This document shows positions 1-7,208 of a DNA stretch of 39,938 nt, in pieces; positions within the stretch are counted from its first letter, which is position 1, and each line of letters starts with the position of its first letter. The notes under the pieces are model-generated. The model was given only the letters and a program-made list of their open reading frames with translations. It had not been told where the DNA came from and did not search any database. The translations under genes were made by a program, and so were the position numbers. This stretch comes from Ruminococcus flavefaciens. GTDB taxonomy: Bacteria; Bacillota; Clostridia; Oscillospirales; Ruminococcaceae. The stretch spans positions 1 to 39,938 of the forward strand of contig CACWHY010000021.1 of NCBI GenBank assembly GCA_902760805.1, written 5' to 3'.

Positions 1-50
1 TTGCATTGTTCTGTTTTCAAGGTGCTGTGCTGTCAAGCGACAGCTTTAAT
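1..50 (-). other. 5' leader of an rRNA operon (partial, runs off the left edge)
   Basis: On the minus strand, just downstream of two consensus promoters, the sequence contains a GCTGTC/GACAGC hairpin (29-44) and then a CTTGAAAACAGAACA-like stretch. The latter resembles the leaders that precede 16S rRNA in Clostridia and Bacilli. No protein start or ribosome-binding site follows within the window. The rRNA gene itself is not visible, so its identity is inferred from the leader and promoter style. Confidence 0.6.
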
Positions 51-79
51 ATTATATCACTTCCGAACGCCTTTGTCAA
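51..79 (-). promoter_or_regulatory. Proximal promoter (P2) of the presumed rRNA operon
   Basis: On the minus strand there is a perfect TTGACA (74-79), a 17-bp spacer and a perfect TATAAT (51-56). An A/T-tract block at about 82-112 lies directly upstream of the -35 box and resembles an UP element. This is what a very strong, rRNA-type promoter looks like. Confidence 0.85.
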
Positions 80-135
80 TACCTTTTCAAAATTTTTTTT
101 AAATTTTTTCGACCGCCTCGTTCGGCAGTGATATT

Positions 136-164
136 ATTATATCATCATTTCCTGATTTTGTCAA
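136..164 (-). promoter_or_regulatory. Distal promoter (P1) of the presumed rRNA operon
   Basis: This is a second perfect TTGACA (159-164), 17-bp spacer and TATAAT (136-141) on the minus strand, 85 bp upstream of the proximal promoter. Tandem near-consensus promoters are typical of rRNA operons. Confidence 0.8.
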
Positions 165-573
165 CTACAAAATCAGGACAAATCACGTCATGAAATTGGT
201 GATTTTGTACACGAAAAGTATCTCTGCTTTATCCACAGGATCCGTTATCCACGGTAAATTGCACATTTTCGTCCCTTTTCATTTGTTTATTACGCTGTGG
301 CCGGCAAAAGGCTATCGTAATTCCCACATTTTTTGTTTGAATTATCTAAAGAGCATTTCGGCCAGTATTCAAAATTTGCCTTTCTCAAATGTTTCATTAT
401 TATTTTCATCTCCCATAAGGTACTTCTGTTCATCGTCTTGTTTGTCACTCTCATTCCAACGCAAGAGGCAAAGCTCTGTGAACTGATCTGGCCATATCCG
501 ATCGCAGTTGAAACTCCAGCTTCGGTTTCTTCTGCGGATAATATTGATCAAATACTCCGCCAAATAAAGAAAA
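165..573. other. Non-coding, AT-rich interval upstream of the rRNA promoters
   Basis: I see no convincing gene here. The open frames have no ribosome-binding site, are rich in Ser, Phe and Ile, and contradict each other. The only recognisable sites are two DnaA-box-like 9-mers at 229-253. A 71-codon minus-strand frame (369-584) would start inside the terminator hairpin at 574-592 and was not accepted. Confidence 0.5.
229..253 (+). promoter_or_regulatory. Pair of DnaA-box-like sites
   Basis: TTATCCACA (229-237) matches the DnaA box consensus exactly. TTATCCACG (245-253) differs at the last base. They share orientation and start 16 bp apart. No dnaA or dnaN is near, so this is either a DnaA-responsive site next to an rRNA promoter or a coincidence. 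Confidence 0.45.
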
Positions 574-592
574 CCGAGGGTCATGCCCTCGG
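574..592 (-). terminator. Intrinsic terminator after the first prepilin gene
   Basis: The hairpin is CCGAGGG / CCCTCGG with a 5-nt loop and U-rich flanks on both strands. It begins 12 nt after the stop of the minus-strand prepilin gene. Confidence 0.85.
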
Positions 593-604
593 TTTTTTAC
601 TTTA

Positions 605-1204
605 TCAGGTTCCTTCGCCTTCGCCCTCGCCTTCATCATCAGCAGGAGGAGCAACAGGTGTAAGCATGAACTGCCCCATAGGAGCGCTCTTGATACCGCC
701 GTCGCTGATATCCTCTCTCTGATCCTTATCCATCTGAAGAGTAGTCGTAGGATAAGAGCCGGGGTAACGGTCATTGTCGTTTCTGCCAGATGCAACGGAC
801 TGAACAATGTAATTATTGATGTAGATCTTGTAAACAGTCTCATCAGCGCCGGAGAAAACGTTGTTGATTTGAGTAGCCAAAGCTGTTGCCTCATCACTGG
901 TAGCAAGATCATCTACATCAGTTCCCTTGCAGGCAGTCGCCTTGCCGCCGTCCCAGTAAAGGATGAATTCGCCGCTTCCCATGAATTTCTTATCTTCTTC
1001 CTTGATCTTGCGTTCCTGGAAATTCAGCTTGATGGCGGCAGTCTGAGCTGCATTGAAAACTACCTTGCTGTTGTTATTCTGAGACTTCATTCTAGCCCTG
1101 CCCATGATATATGACCATGAGGGGAAGATGATAGCCGACAAAATTGCGATAATAGCCAAAACTATGATCAATTCGGTAAGGGTGAAGCCCTTTCTCTTCT
1201 TCAT
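605..1204 (-). CDS. Type IV prepilin (secondary or minor pilin)
   Basis: This 199-residue secreted pilin subunit is expected to be cleaved and methylated by the prepilin peptidase PilD. It has a class III leader KKRKG followed by FTLTE, with Gly at about position 6 and Glu at mature position 5, then a hydrophobic helix of about 20 residues. The tail is acidic, ending in alternating Glu-Gly. I chose the ATG at 1204 because GGAGG lies 6 nt before it; a GTG three codons upstream overlaps that ribosome-binding site. It has its own promoter and terminator, so it is monocistronic. It is less biased in codon use than the pilin at 2511-3023, which argues for a minor or alternative pilin rather than the main subunit. 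The pilin class is clear; the exact role is inferred. Confidence 0.88.
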   Translation of the reverse strand: MKKRKGFTLTELIIVLAIIAILSAIIFPSWSYIMGRARMKSQNNNSKVVFNAAQTAAIKLNFQERKIKEEDKKFMGSGEFILYWDGGKATACKGTDVDDLATSDEATALATQINNVFSGADETVYKIYINNYIVQSVASGRNDNDRYPGSYPTTTLQMDKDQREDISDGGIKSAPMGQFMLTPVAPPADDEGEGEGEGT

Positions 1205-1237
1205 AGTAAACACCTCCGAAAAATTATTCCCAATAAC

Positions 1238-1266
1238 ATTATATCAAACCATTCACAAATTGTCAA
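1238..1266 (-). promoter_or_regulatory. Promoter of the prepilin gene at 605-1204
   Basis: On the minus strand: perfect TTGACA (1261-1266), a 17-bp spacer and TATAAT (1238-1243). The -35 box and the start of the spacer are identical over 17 nt to those of the major pilin promoter at 3115-3143. Confidence 0.88.
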
Positions 1267-1316
1267 TATTTTTCCTCTGCCATTTCGTACAAATTTTACG
1301 GAGCGTAATTGTGCAA

Positions 1317-2447
1317 TCAGCCAAGGAGCTCCAGCGCCTTCTGAAGCTGGATATCATCGTCAGTTCCGATAAGATCAGGATCCATTTTCACCTCAATATC
1401 AGGGGCGATTCCCACGCCCTGCCAGCATGGCCAGTCACCTACGGTGAAGGTGCCGGCGGTGTAACGAAGAGTGGCTCCATTTATCGTTCCATTATTCTGG
1501 TAAATGCCCTTGCCGAATGTATTCTTACCAATCAAAGTCGCATCTGCGTATTGCTTGAGAAGCGATGTAAGGATTTCACCAGAGCTTGCAGTTTTAGCAT
1601 CTATCAAGACAACCATAGGCAAGTCATAGGTCTTACCATCAGTTGATTTATAAGTTGTACTATTACCTGCTTTATTAGTAAGCACAACTTCTGCTTCATC
1701 AATAAAGTAATCCGCAATCTTAACTGCCTGGTCAACATCTCCTCCGCCATTTTGACGAAGATCGAGCACAAGACTGTTCGGAGAATTATTGTTCAAAACA
1801 TCTTCGATTCCAGAAGCGGAAAAAATACTTATGCTCTCCAATTTAAGATACAAAATATCACCATACATTTTTTCCGTAACACCAGATGAAGCAAGCACAT
1901 CACAGGTAATAGGCAGCTTGACAGAAAAATTCTTTCCGCTTCTTTGAATAACAAGATCCACGGTAGTCCCCTCCTTTGCAGCTAGACCTCTAATGAACTT
2001 TTCATTAGCGCCTTCATCCTCGCCATTCACAGCGAGAATAATATCTCCGGCCTTCAATCCAGCCTCAGAAGCAGCCATTCCTTCTGTTATCTCAGAGAAA
2101 CTATAACCATCCTCGGGATCATATGCCACCTTAAATCCAGTTCCAAATGAAGCAGGTGAAGTATTAGCGTGAGACACATTATATTCCTGAGTTGTCATTT
2201 TTGCGTCAACACTTGTATAACGATCATTGTATAGCGAAAGATAACTGTTGTAAACTGTTACATCATCAGTAACCTCCGGAAGTCCAACTTCTGAATCCTT
2301 CATAAGCTCTTGAGCTTCCAGATACTGCGGGTATTTCTTCATAAAGCTAAGCTGATCTTTGTTTTTATAATACATGAGCCCTGCGCCAACCGCCATGCTA
2401 ACAGTTGCTGTTAGAATAAGCGATAGGGCATGGAATTCTTTATTCAT
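1317..2447 (-). CDS. S41 family C-terminal processing peptidase with PDZ domain
   Basis: This 376-residue membrane-anchored serine protease has one N-terminal transmembrane segment (about 7-27), a PDZ domain (about 100-180) and an S41 protease domain (about 195-360). The catalytic dyad is visible as Ser288 in TASSGE and Lys313 in TFGKG, 25 residues apart as in the CtpA/Prc family. The segment LDLRQNGGGD is the usual S41 core. A GGAGG precedes the ATG by 5 nt. The gene sits between two prepilin genes, with a terminator hairpin only about 13 nt upstream of its start. Family membership is secure. A role in processing pilins or other surface proteins is only suggested by position. Confidence 0.9.
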   Translation of the reverse strand: MNKEFHALSLILTATVSMAVGAGLMYYKNKDQLSFMKKYPQYLEAQELMKDSEVGLPEVTDDVTVYNSYLSLYNDRYTSVDAKMTTQEYNVSHANTSPASFGTGFKVAYDPEDGYSFSEITEGMAASEAGLKAGDIILAVNGEDEGANEKFIRGLAAKEGTTVDLVIQRSGKNFSVKLPITCDVLASSGVTEKMYGDILYLKLESISIFSASGIEDVLNNNSPNSLVLDLRQNGGGDVDQAVKIADYFIDEAEVVLTNKAGNSTTYKSTDGKTYDLPMVVLIDAKTASSGEILTSLLKQYADATLIGKNTFGKGIYQNNGTINGATLRYTAGTFTVGDWPCWQGVGIAPDIEVKMDPDLIGTDDDIQLQKALELLG

Positions 2448-2460
2448 CTATACCTCCTGA

Positions 2461-2491
2461 AAAAAATCCCCTCAAAATGAGGGGATTTTTT
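2461..2491 (-). terminator. Terminator between major pilin and S41 protease genes
   Basis: ATCCCCTC / GAGGGGAT stem (2466-2473 with 2479-2486), a 5-nt loop, and six U on the minus strand. It ends about 13 nt upstream of the protease start codon, so the protease is probably expressed by read-through, at a reduced level. Confidence 0.85.
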
Positions 2492-2510
2492 ATAAACTTT
2501 TCAATCAGCC

Positions 2511-3023
2511 TTACTTTTTAGATGTAGAAGCGTGCTTCTCAGCATACTTAGAAGAAGCATGAACCAGAGCATCAGTAAGCGAGCTAGGATCGAAGGTCTT
2601 GCCATCACCGTAGTTCTTGTTTGTGTAAACAATAGGAGAAGTACCATAGTAAGCACCGCTCTTAGCAGCAGAAGCTACAGCAGCACCAGAAATGATAGTA
2701 ACAGCGAAGTCGGTTGACTTTACATCGTCGTTGTACTCTTCCATGTACTCCCAGAGAAGATCCTCTGTAGCAGGATCAGCAGCATCATGGTAATGATTGC
2801 CCTGGAAGCTAGAGGCTCCAACATCGTAGCCAGCCTCGTCGAGCTCCTCGATAGCTGAGTTAGCAGCCTTGAGCATTGTAGAAGCAGCAGCGTTAGCAGA
2901 CTGGATCTTGGACTTCTTTACGTAGCCGAGCATAGCGGGTACGAGGATTGCTGCGAGAACACCGATGATAGCGATAACAACGATGAGCTCAATAAGGGTA
3001 AAACCTTTCTTTGTAGTTTTCAT
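2511..3023 (-). CDS. pilA: Type IV major pilin (probable)
   Basis: This is a 170-residue prepilin with leader MKTTKKG and mature start FTLIE, followed by the long hydrophobic N-terminal helix typical of type IVa pilins. The rest is Ala- and Ser-rich and contains no Cys. A strong AAGGAGGG lies before the ATG, and a near-consensus promoter and a strong terminator bracket the gene. Codon use is as biased as in the ribosomal protein genes of this window (many GCA/GCT, AAG and GTA codons), which points to very high expression. This suggests the main structural subunit of the pilus fibre. Pilins of this kind in Ruminococcus albus have been linked to adhesion to cellulose. That function is inferred here, not seen in the sequence. 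Confidence 0.88.
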   Translation of the reverse strand: MKTTKKGFTLIELIVVIAIIGVLAAILVPAMLGYVKKSKIQSANAAASTMLKAANSAIEELDEAGYDVGASSFQGNHYHDAADPATEDLLWEYMEEYNDDVKSTDFAVTIISGAAVASAAKSGAYYGTSPIVYTNKNYGDGKTFDPSSLTDALVHASSKYAEKHASTSKK

Positions 3024-3114
3024 AATGAAAACCCTCCTTTATAAATTTTTGTGCTTGTGCACGATTTTTAGGACCGGGGTATATTTTTTGTCCCCTTCCC
3101 TTTCCTGTGATTAT

Positions 3115-3143
3115 AGTATACCACGTCATTCACAAATTGTCAA
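3115..3143 (-). promoter_or_regulatory. Promoter of the major pilin gene
   Basis: On the minus strand: TTGACA (3138-3143), 17-bp spacer, TATACT (3115-3120). The transcript would have a leader of about 85 nt before the pilin start. Confidence 0.88.
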
Positions 3144-3374
3144 TAGATTCCCCAGAAAAAATTCACGAAAAACGCATTTTTTACATCAAAACGGTAAATC
3201 GGGCTTTTTTTGAGGGCTCTTTCGTCAATGTGCACAACGTTCTGTGAACTAGTTGAAAGATCTAGTTTATTTACAGTATAACATGATATTTCTATCCATT
3301 TTGTATATTCTCGTGTAACCGCTCTGTAATTACTTTATCGCTGATTTACAGGCCGTAAAAACTCCCAAAAAAGC
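3144..3374. other. AT-rich spacer between pilT and the pilin promoter
   Basis: No gene is supported here. A weak AACTAG/CTAGTT inverted repeat (3247-3267) is present. An isolated extended -10 (TGTTATACT on the minus strand, near 3279-3287) has no good -35 box. Confidence 0.5.
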
Positions 3375-3400
3375 ATCGGACGACCCTTGAGCCGTCCGAT
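3375..3400 (-). terminator. Terminator after pilT
   Basis: ATCGGACG / CGTCCGAT stem with a 10-nt loop, followed by a U tract on the minus strand (and another T tract on the plus strand). It lies 12 nt beyond the pilT stop. Confidence 0.85.
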
Positions 3401-3412
3401 AATGTTTTTTTA

Positions 3413-4486
3413 TTAAAGCTGTGCGAGGAAGCGGTAGAACTCCTGCTTGTCCTGGCACTTCTCCAGAGCGTCTGCCTCGTTGATAACATTGTTCTTTACC
3501 AGACGAGCCAGCTCCTGGTCCAGAGACATCATTCCCTGCTGCTTACCGGTCTGGATAGCAGACTGGATCAGGTGGATCTTGTTATCACGGATCATTGCGG
3601 AGATAGCGTCGGTAACGTTCAGGATCTCCATGCAGGCGATACGTCCTGTGTTATCCTTTCTGGGGATAAGGGTCTGGGAGATAACACCAACAAGGTTGTT
3701 AGCCAGCTGAGTTCTGATCTGCTGCTGCTGGTGCTCAGGGTAAACGTCGATGATACGGTTGATGGTATCAGCGGCAGATGTCGTATGAAGTGTGGACATT
3801 ACAAGGTGTCCGGTCTCGGCAGCGGTAACGGCAGCCTGAATGGTCTCGAAGTCACGCATTTCTCCTACGAGGATAACATCGGGGTCCTCACGGAGGGCTG
3901 CACGGAGGGCGAGAGCGAAGTCGGGAACGTCGTCGCCGATCTCTCTCTGGTTCACCATACATCTCTTATGCTCGTGAACGTACTCGATAGGGTCCTCAAC
4001 GGTGATGATGTGGGCACTTCTGTTGAGGTTTACGAAGTCGATCATACCTGCCAGAGTTGTTGACTTACCGGATCCGGTAGGACCTGTTACAAGAACAAGT
4101 CCACGGGGACGCATTGCGAAGTCAGCAAGGATCGGGGGAAGTCCCAGGTCCTCAAGGGTAGGGATGTCGTTTCTCAGAAGACGGATAGCGATAGCAGGCT
4201 TGCCCTTCTGGAAGTATACGTTTACACGGTGACGGTAACCGCTCTTTGTCTGGAAAGAGAAGTCCGTGTCGTGATGCTGGTTTACGCTGGTCTGCTGAGC
4301 ATCGTTGGTCATCTGGTTAACGATGTCCAGGATCTCCTCCTCGTCCATTTCGGGGTACTGTGAACGCATAGTTCTCAGAGTACCGTTCAGACGAACAACG
4401 GGAGCAATTGCGTTTGTGAAGTGAAGGTCCGAGCAGCCGAGGAGTCTTACCTCGTCAAGGATACGGTGAATATTGATGATACCCAT
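3413..4486 (-). CDS. pilT: Type IV pilus retraction ATPase PilT
   Basis: The protein has 357 residues, the usual PilT length. This cytoplasmic hexameric ATPase drives pilus disassembly and twitching. The Walker A motif GPTGSGKST lies at about 135-143, the Walker B region DPDVILVGE at about 201-209, and the His box TGHLVMSTLHT at about 225-235. No zinc module is present, as expected for PilT and unlike PilB. A GGGAGG lies 9 nt before the ATG. The gene starts 21 nt after pilB ends, so the two are co-transcribed and the extension and retraction motors are made together. A strong terminator follows. Confidence 0.95.
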   Translation of the reverse strand: MGIINIHRILDEVRLLGCSDLHFTNAIAPVVRLNGTLRTMRSQYPEMDEEEILDIVNQMTNDAQQTSVNQHHDTDFSFQTKSGYRHRVNVYFQKGKPAIAIRLLRNDIPTLEDLGLPPILADFAMRPRGLVLVTGPTGSGKSTTLAGMIDFVNLNRSAHIITVEDPIEYVHEHKRCMVNQREIGDDVPDFALALRAALREDPDVILVGEMRDFETIQAAVTAAETGHLVMSTLHTTSAADTINRIIDVYPEHQQQQIRTQLANNLVGVISQTLIPRKDNTGRIACMEILNVTDAISAMIRDNKIHLIQSAIQTGKQQGMMSLDQELARLVKNNVINEADALEKCQDKQEFYRFLAQL

Positions 4487-4507
4487 AATTATTAGCCTCC
4501 CGTTGGA

Positions 4508-6187
4508 TTATACAGTGTATGTTGTTCTGATGAGCTCATTGATGGAGGTCATACCGGCCTGAACAAGCTCAGAAACGTTATCACGCAGGAGCTTTGTGCC
4601 GTTAGCCTTAGCAGCCTCCTCAATGGCTTCCTTACCACCGCCGGAAGCGATGATGTTGCGGACATTTGCGGAGCAGTGGATGATCTCATGGATAGCAGTT
4701 CTTCCTCTGTAGCCGGTGCCGTTGCAGGCAGGACAGCCGCAGGGCTCATAGATGGTGATAGGTCCGGGGATGCCCATGAGCTCGTTCTCCTCGTCGGTGG
4801 AAAGTCTTCCCTGCTTGCACTCAGTACAAAGCACCTTAACAAGTCGCTGAGCGATAACACCGATAAGTGATGTAGCTACCATGTAAGGAGCAACGCCCAT
4901 ATCTACCAGACGGACAACTGTGGAAGCGGCGTCATTGGTATGCAGAGTTGAAAGAACAAGGTGTCCGGTGATAGCGGCACGGATACCGATATCTGCGGTC
5001 TCCGAGTCACGCATCTCTCCGACCATTACTACGTCAGGGTCCTGACGGAGGATAGAACGGAGGGCAGCGGCGAATGTCATACCGGCCTTCTGGTTTACCT
5101 GACACTGATTGATACCGTCGATGTTCTTCTCGACAGGGTCCTCAACGGTAACTACGTTAACGTTAGGCTTAGCGATCTCACCGAGAGCGGCGTACAGGGT
5201 AGTAGTTTTACCGGATCCGGTAGGTCCTGTTACCAGGATAACGCCCTGAGGAACTCTCAGCATAGACTCAAAGAGCTGATAGTTATAATCTGACATACCA
5301 AGATCGGTAATCTTACGAAGAGCGATCTGGCCAGTTGAAAGGATTCGGATAACGATCTTCTCACCGTTTACCATAGGAAGTGAGGATACACGGACGTCAA
5401 GAGTAGTGCCGTCAACGACCTGAGTGAAACGGCCGTCCTGAGGGATACGCTTCTCAGCGATGTTCATTCCGCTGATGAGCTTGAGACGAGTTGTAAGAGC
5501 ACTATGTACGGCTGAGGAGATGTTCATCAGCTCAACAAGGTCGCCGTTTACACGGATACGGATCCTTGTGTACTTCTCAAAGGGCTCGATGTGGATATCG
5601 GTAGCGTCGGCTCTGTAGGAGTTCTCAACGATAGTTGTAGCCAGCTTAACGATTGGAGCGCTCTCAACACGGTCCTTAGACTCCTCGTCCTCCATTGAGC
5701 CAAGGTCATTAGCGCCCATAGCGTTTACAGAGTCGATAACGTTGCCAACATTCTGCATTGAATAGCACTTACCAATAGCCTTGTTGATAGCTGAGGTAGT
5801 TGCAAGAACAGGCTTGGTATCCATACCTGTGGAAACCTTGATGTCCTCGAGGATGATGAAGTTTACAGGATCATTAGTAGCAACAGTCAGACGCTTACCG
5901 GTAACGGCGATAGCGATAACAGTGTGCTTTCTTGCAAGAGCCTCAGGTACCTTCTGAACAGCTTCCTCGTCGATCTCGATATTATCAAGGTCAACGTACT
6001 GAACGTTCAGCTTTCCAGCCAGAGCCTGAGTAAACTTGACCTCTGTCATGAATCCCAGCTCAACGACCAAGTCACCGAACTTCTTTGTGCCGCCGGATTC
6101 CTTCTGCTTCTCCAGGACCTGCTGCAGCTGCTCTTCTGTGATGAGCTCCTTGCTGACTAAGTAGTCGCCAATTCTCTCGTTTCTCAT
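4508..6187 (-). CDS. pilB: Type IV pilus assembly (extension) ATPase PilB/GspE
   Basis: This 559-residue cytoplasmic motor ATPase polymerises pilin. It has a GspE N-terminal domain (about 1-150), then the ATPase core with Walker A GPTGSGKTTT at 321-330, Walker B DPDVVMVGE at 383-391 and a His box TGHLVLSTLHT. The tetracysteine zinc module typical of PilB/GspE is formed by C454/C457 and C485/C488. A GGAGG precedes the ATG by 7 nt, and a short hairpin (6207-6226) lies just upstream of it. The gene is divergent from pilD and co-transcribed with pilT. I found no clear promoter for it in the divergent region. Confidence 0.96.
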   Translation of the reverse strand: MRNERIGDYLVSKELITEEQLQQVLEKQKESGGTKKFGDLVVELGFMTEVKFTQALAGKLNVQYVDLDNIEIDEEAVQKVPEALARKHTVIAIAVTGKRLTVATNDPVNFIILEDIKVSTGMDTKPVLATTSAINKAIGKCYSMQNVGNVIDSVNAMGANDLGSMEDEESKDRVESAPIVKLATTIVENSYRADATDIHIEPFEKYTRIRIRVNGDLVELMNISSAVHSALTTRLKLISGMNIAEKRIPQDGRFTQVVDGTTLDVRVSSLPMVNGEKIVIRILSTGQIALRKITDLGMSDYNYQLFESMLRVPQGVILVTGPTGSGKTTTLYAALGEIAKPNVNVVTVEDPVEKNIDGINQCQVNQKAGMTFAAALRSILRQDPDVVMVGEMRDSETADIGIRAAITGHLVLSTLHTNDAASTVVRLVDMGVAPYMVATSLIGVIAQRLVKVLCTECKQGRLSTDEENELMGIPGPITIYEPCGCPACNGTGYRGRTAIHEIIHCSANVRNIIASGGGKEAIEEAAKANGTKLLRDNVSELVQAGMTSINELIRTTYTV

Positions 6188-6206
6188 AAAAAACCTCCGC
6201 TATTCC

Positions 6207-6226
6207 AGAGCTTTTGGATAAGCTCT
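6207..6226 (-). other. Hairpin upstream of pilB ribosome-binding site
   Basis: AGAGCTT / AAGCTCT inverted repeat with a 6-nt loop lies in the presumed pilB leader, about 9 nt from the GGAGG. No U tract follows, so it is not a terminator. Confidence 0.5.
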
Positions 6227-6236
6227 TAATTTACAC

Positions 6237-6264
6237 TTGAAATTTTTGGTGATCGTGATATAAT
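6237..6264 (+). promoter_or_regulatory. Promoter of pilD
   Basis: TTGAAA (6237-6242), 16-bp spacer, extended -10 TGATATAAT with TATAAT at 6259-6264. The transcript reaches an AAAGGAGG ribosome-binding site just before the pilD ATG. Confidence 0.8.
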
Positions 6265-6275
6265 AGTATTATCAC
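6255..6275. promoter_or_regulatory. Imperfect palindrome over the pilD -10 box (possible operator)
   Basis: GTGATA(T)AATA-G-TATTATCAC reads almost identically on both strands, with one extra base on the left arm. It covers the -10 and the expected start of transcription, in the divergent pilB-pilD region. A regulator could act here on both genes. Confidence 0.4.
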
Positions 6276-6302
6276 AAATCTTTTTAAAGGAGGCGCAGTA
6301 CC

Positions 6303-7136
6303 ATGTTTGGATTTGAAAATATGCTCCATGATCAGTTTACTGACTGGCCTTTCAAACTAATGGTCTACACCGTAGTATTTCTTTTCGGCATTTGTATCGG
6401 CAGCTTTTTGAACGTTGTCATCATCAGAGTTCCCTTAGGCGAATCGCTGACGAAGCGCTCCAGTCACTGTATGACCTGCGGAGCAAAGATCAGGGTCATC
6501 GACCTTATCCCGGTATTCAGCTGGCTGGCTCTCAGAGGAAAGTGTCACAGCTGCGGATCCAAGATCTCGCCCCGATACCCCATTGTTGAGGCGCTTACGG
6601 GAATTCTTTTTGTGCTAACGTTCTATGTGCTTGACATAAATGCAAAAGCCATAATAACCTGCGTTCTGATGACAGTGCTTGTAGTCATCGCCTTCATTGA
6701 CTGGGACACCAAGGAGATACATCTTGAGCAGGTCGCTCTGATCCTTTTCCTTGCGGTACCCCTGGCGATACTGACTGATGATGTATCCCTTCTCAGCAGA
6801 GTAGCGGGAGCCTTCGTCATCAGCGTGCCATTCTTCCTTATCGGAGAGATAAGCCGTTCCTTCATCAAAAAGAAGTACGGCGAGGACTTCCGGGCCATCG
6901 AGCTGGGCGACACCATACTCATGATAGCAGCCGGCGCCTATCTTGGAACACAAGCTGTTATAGTTGCTGCATTCATCGGGATCGTTTCTGCTGGATTTAT
7001 CGGCTTCATCTATAAGAAGGTGAAGGGCGAATCGAAGTTCGCATTCGGCCCCTTCCTTTCAATAGGCATCGCCGTAGCAGCACTTTGGGGAAATGAGATA
7101 GCTCAGTGGTATCTGGCCCTCCCTAACCCACAGTAA
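6303..7136 (+). CDS. pilD: Prepilin peptidase PilD (A24 family, bifunctional)
   Basis: This 277-residue polytopic membrane enzyme cuts the leader from type IV prepilins and N-methylates the new N-terminus. The N-terminal cytoplasmic domain has the two CxxC pairs (CMTCG and CHSCG, about 57-82) seen in bifunctional PilD enzymes. The aspartyl protease signatures are FIDWDTKEI and ELGDTILM. The second usually reads GxGD, and here Glu-Leu replaces part of it. An AAAGGAGG precedes the ATG. It is the only pil gene on the plus strand and would serve all five class III leader proteins in this window. Confidence 0.95.
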   Translation: MFGFENMLHDQFTDWPFKLMVYTVVFLFGICIGSFLNVVIIRVPLGESLTKRSSHCMTCGAKIRVIDLIPVFSWLALRGKCHSCGSKISPRYPIVEALTGILFVLTFYVLDINAKAIITCVLMTVLVVIAFIDWDTKEIHLEQVALILFLAVPLAILTDDVSLLSRVAGAFVISVPFFLIGEISRSFIKKKYGEDFRAIELGDTILMIAAGAYLGTQAVIVAAFIGIVSAGFIGFIYKKVKGESKFAFGPFLSIGIAVAALWGNEIAQWYLALPNPQ

Positions 7137-7159
7137 TTCAAAAAAGCGCAAAATAAATC

Positions 7160-7189
7160 ACAGGCAGCAGCAATTTTACTGCTGCCTGT
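7160..7189. terminator. Bidirectional terminator between pilD and the pil operon
   Basis: ACAGGCAGCAG / CTGCTGCCTGT, an 11-bp perfect stem with an 8-nt loop, lies between two convergent genes. The plus side has a weak T-rich tail and the minus side reads into TGATTTATTTT. Confidence 0.8.
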
Positions 7190-7208
7190 TCTTTATTTGT
7201 GTTGTGGC

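Noticed and set aside
229-253. Chromosomal origin of replication
   Set aside because: Only two DnaA boxes, no unwinding-type repeat cluster, and no dnaA, dnaN or parAB nearby.
369-584. 71-codon minus-strand frame upstream of the rRNA promoters
   Set aside because: Its start lies in the terminator hairpin at 574-592, there is no ribosome-binding site, and no family is recognisable. A small gene relic cannot be fully excluded.
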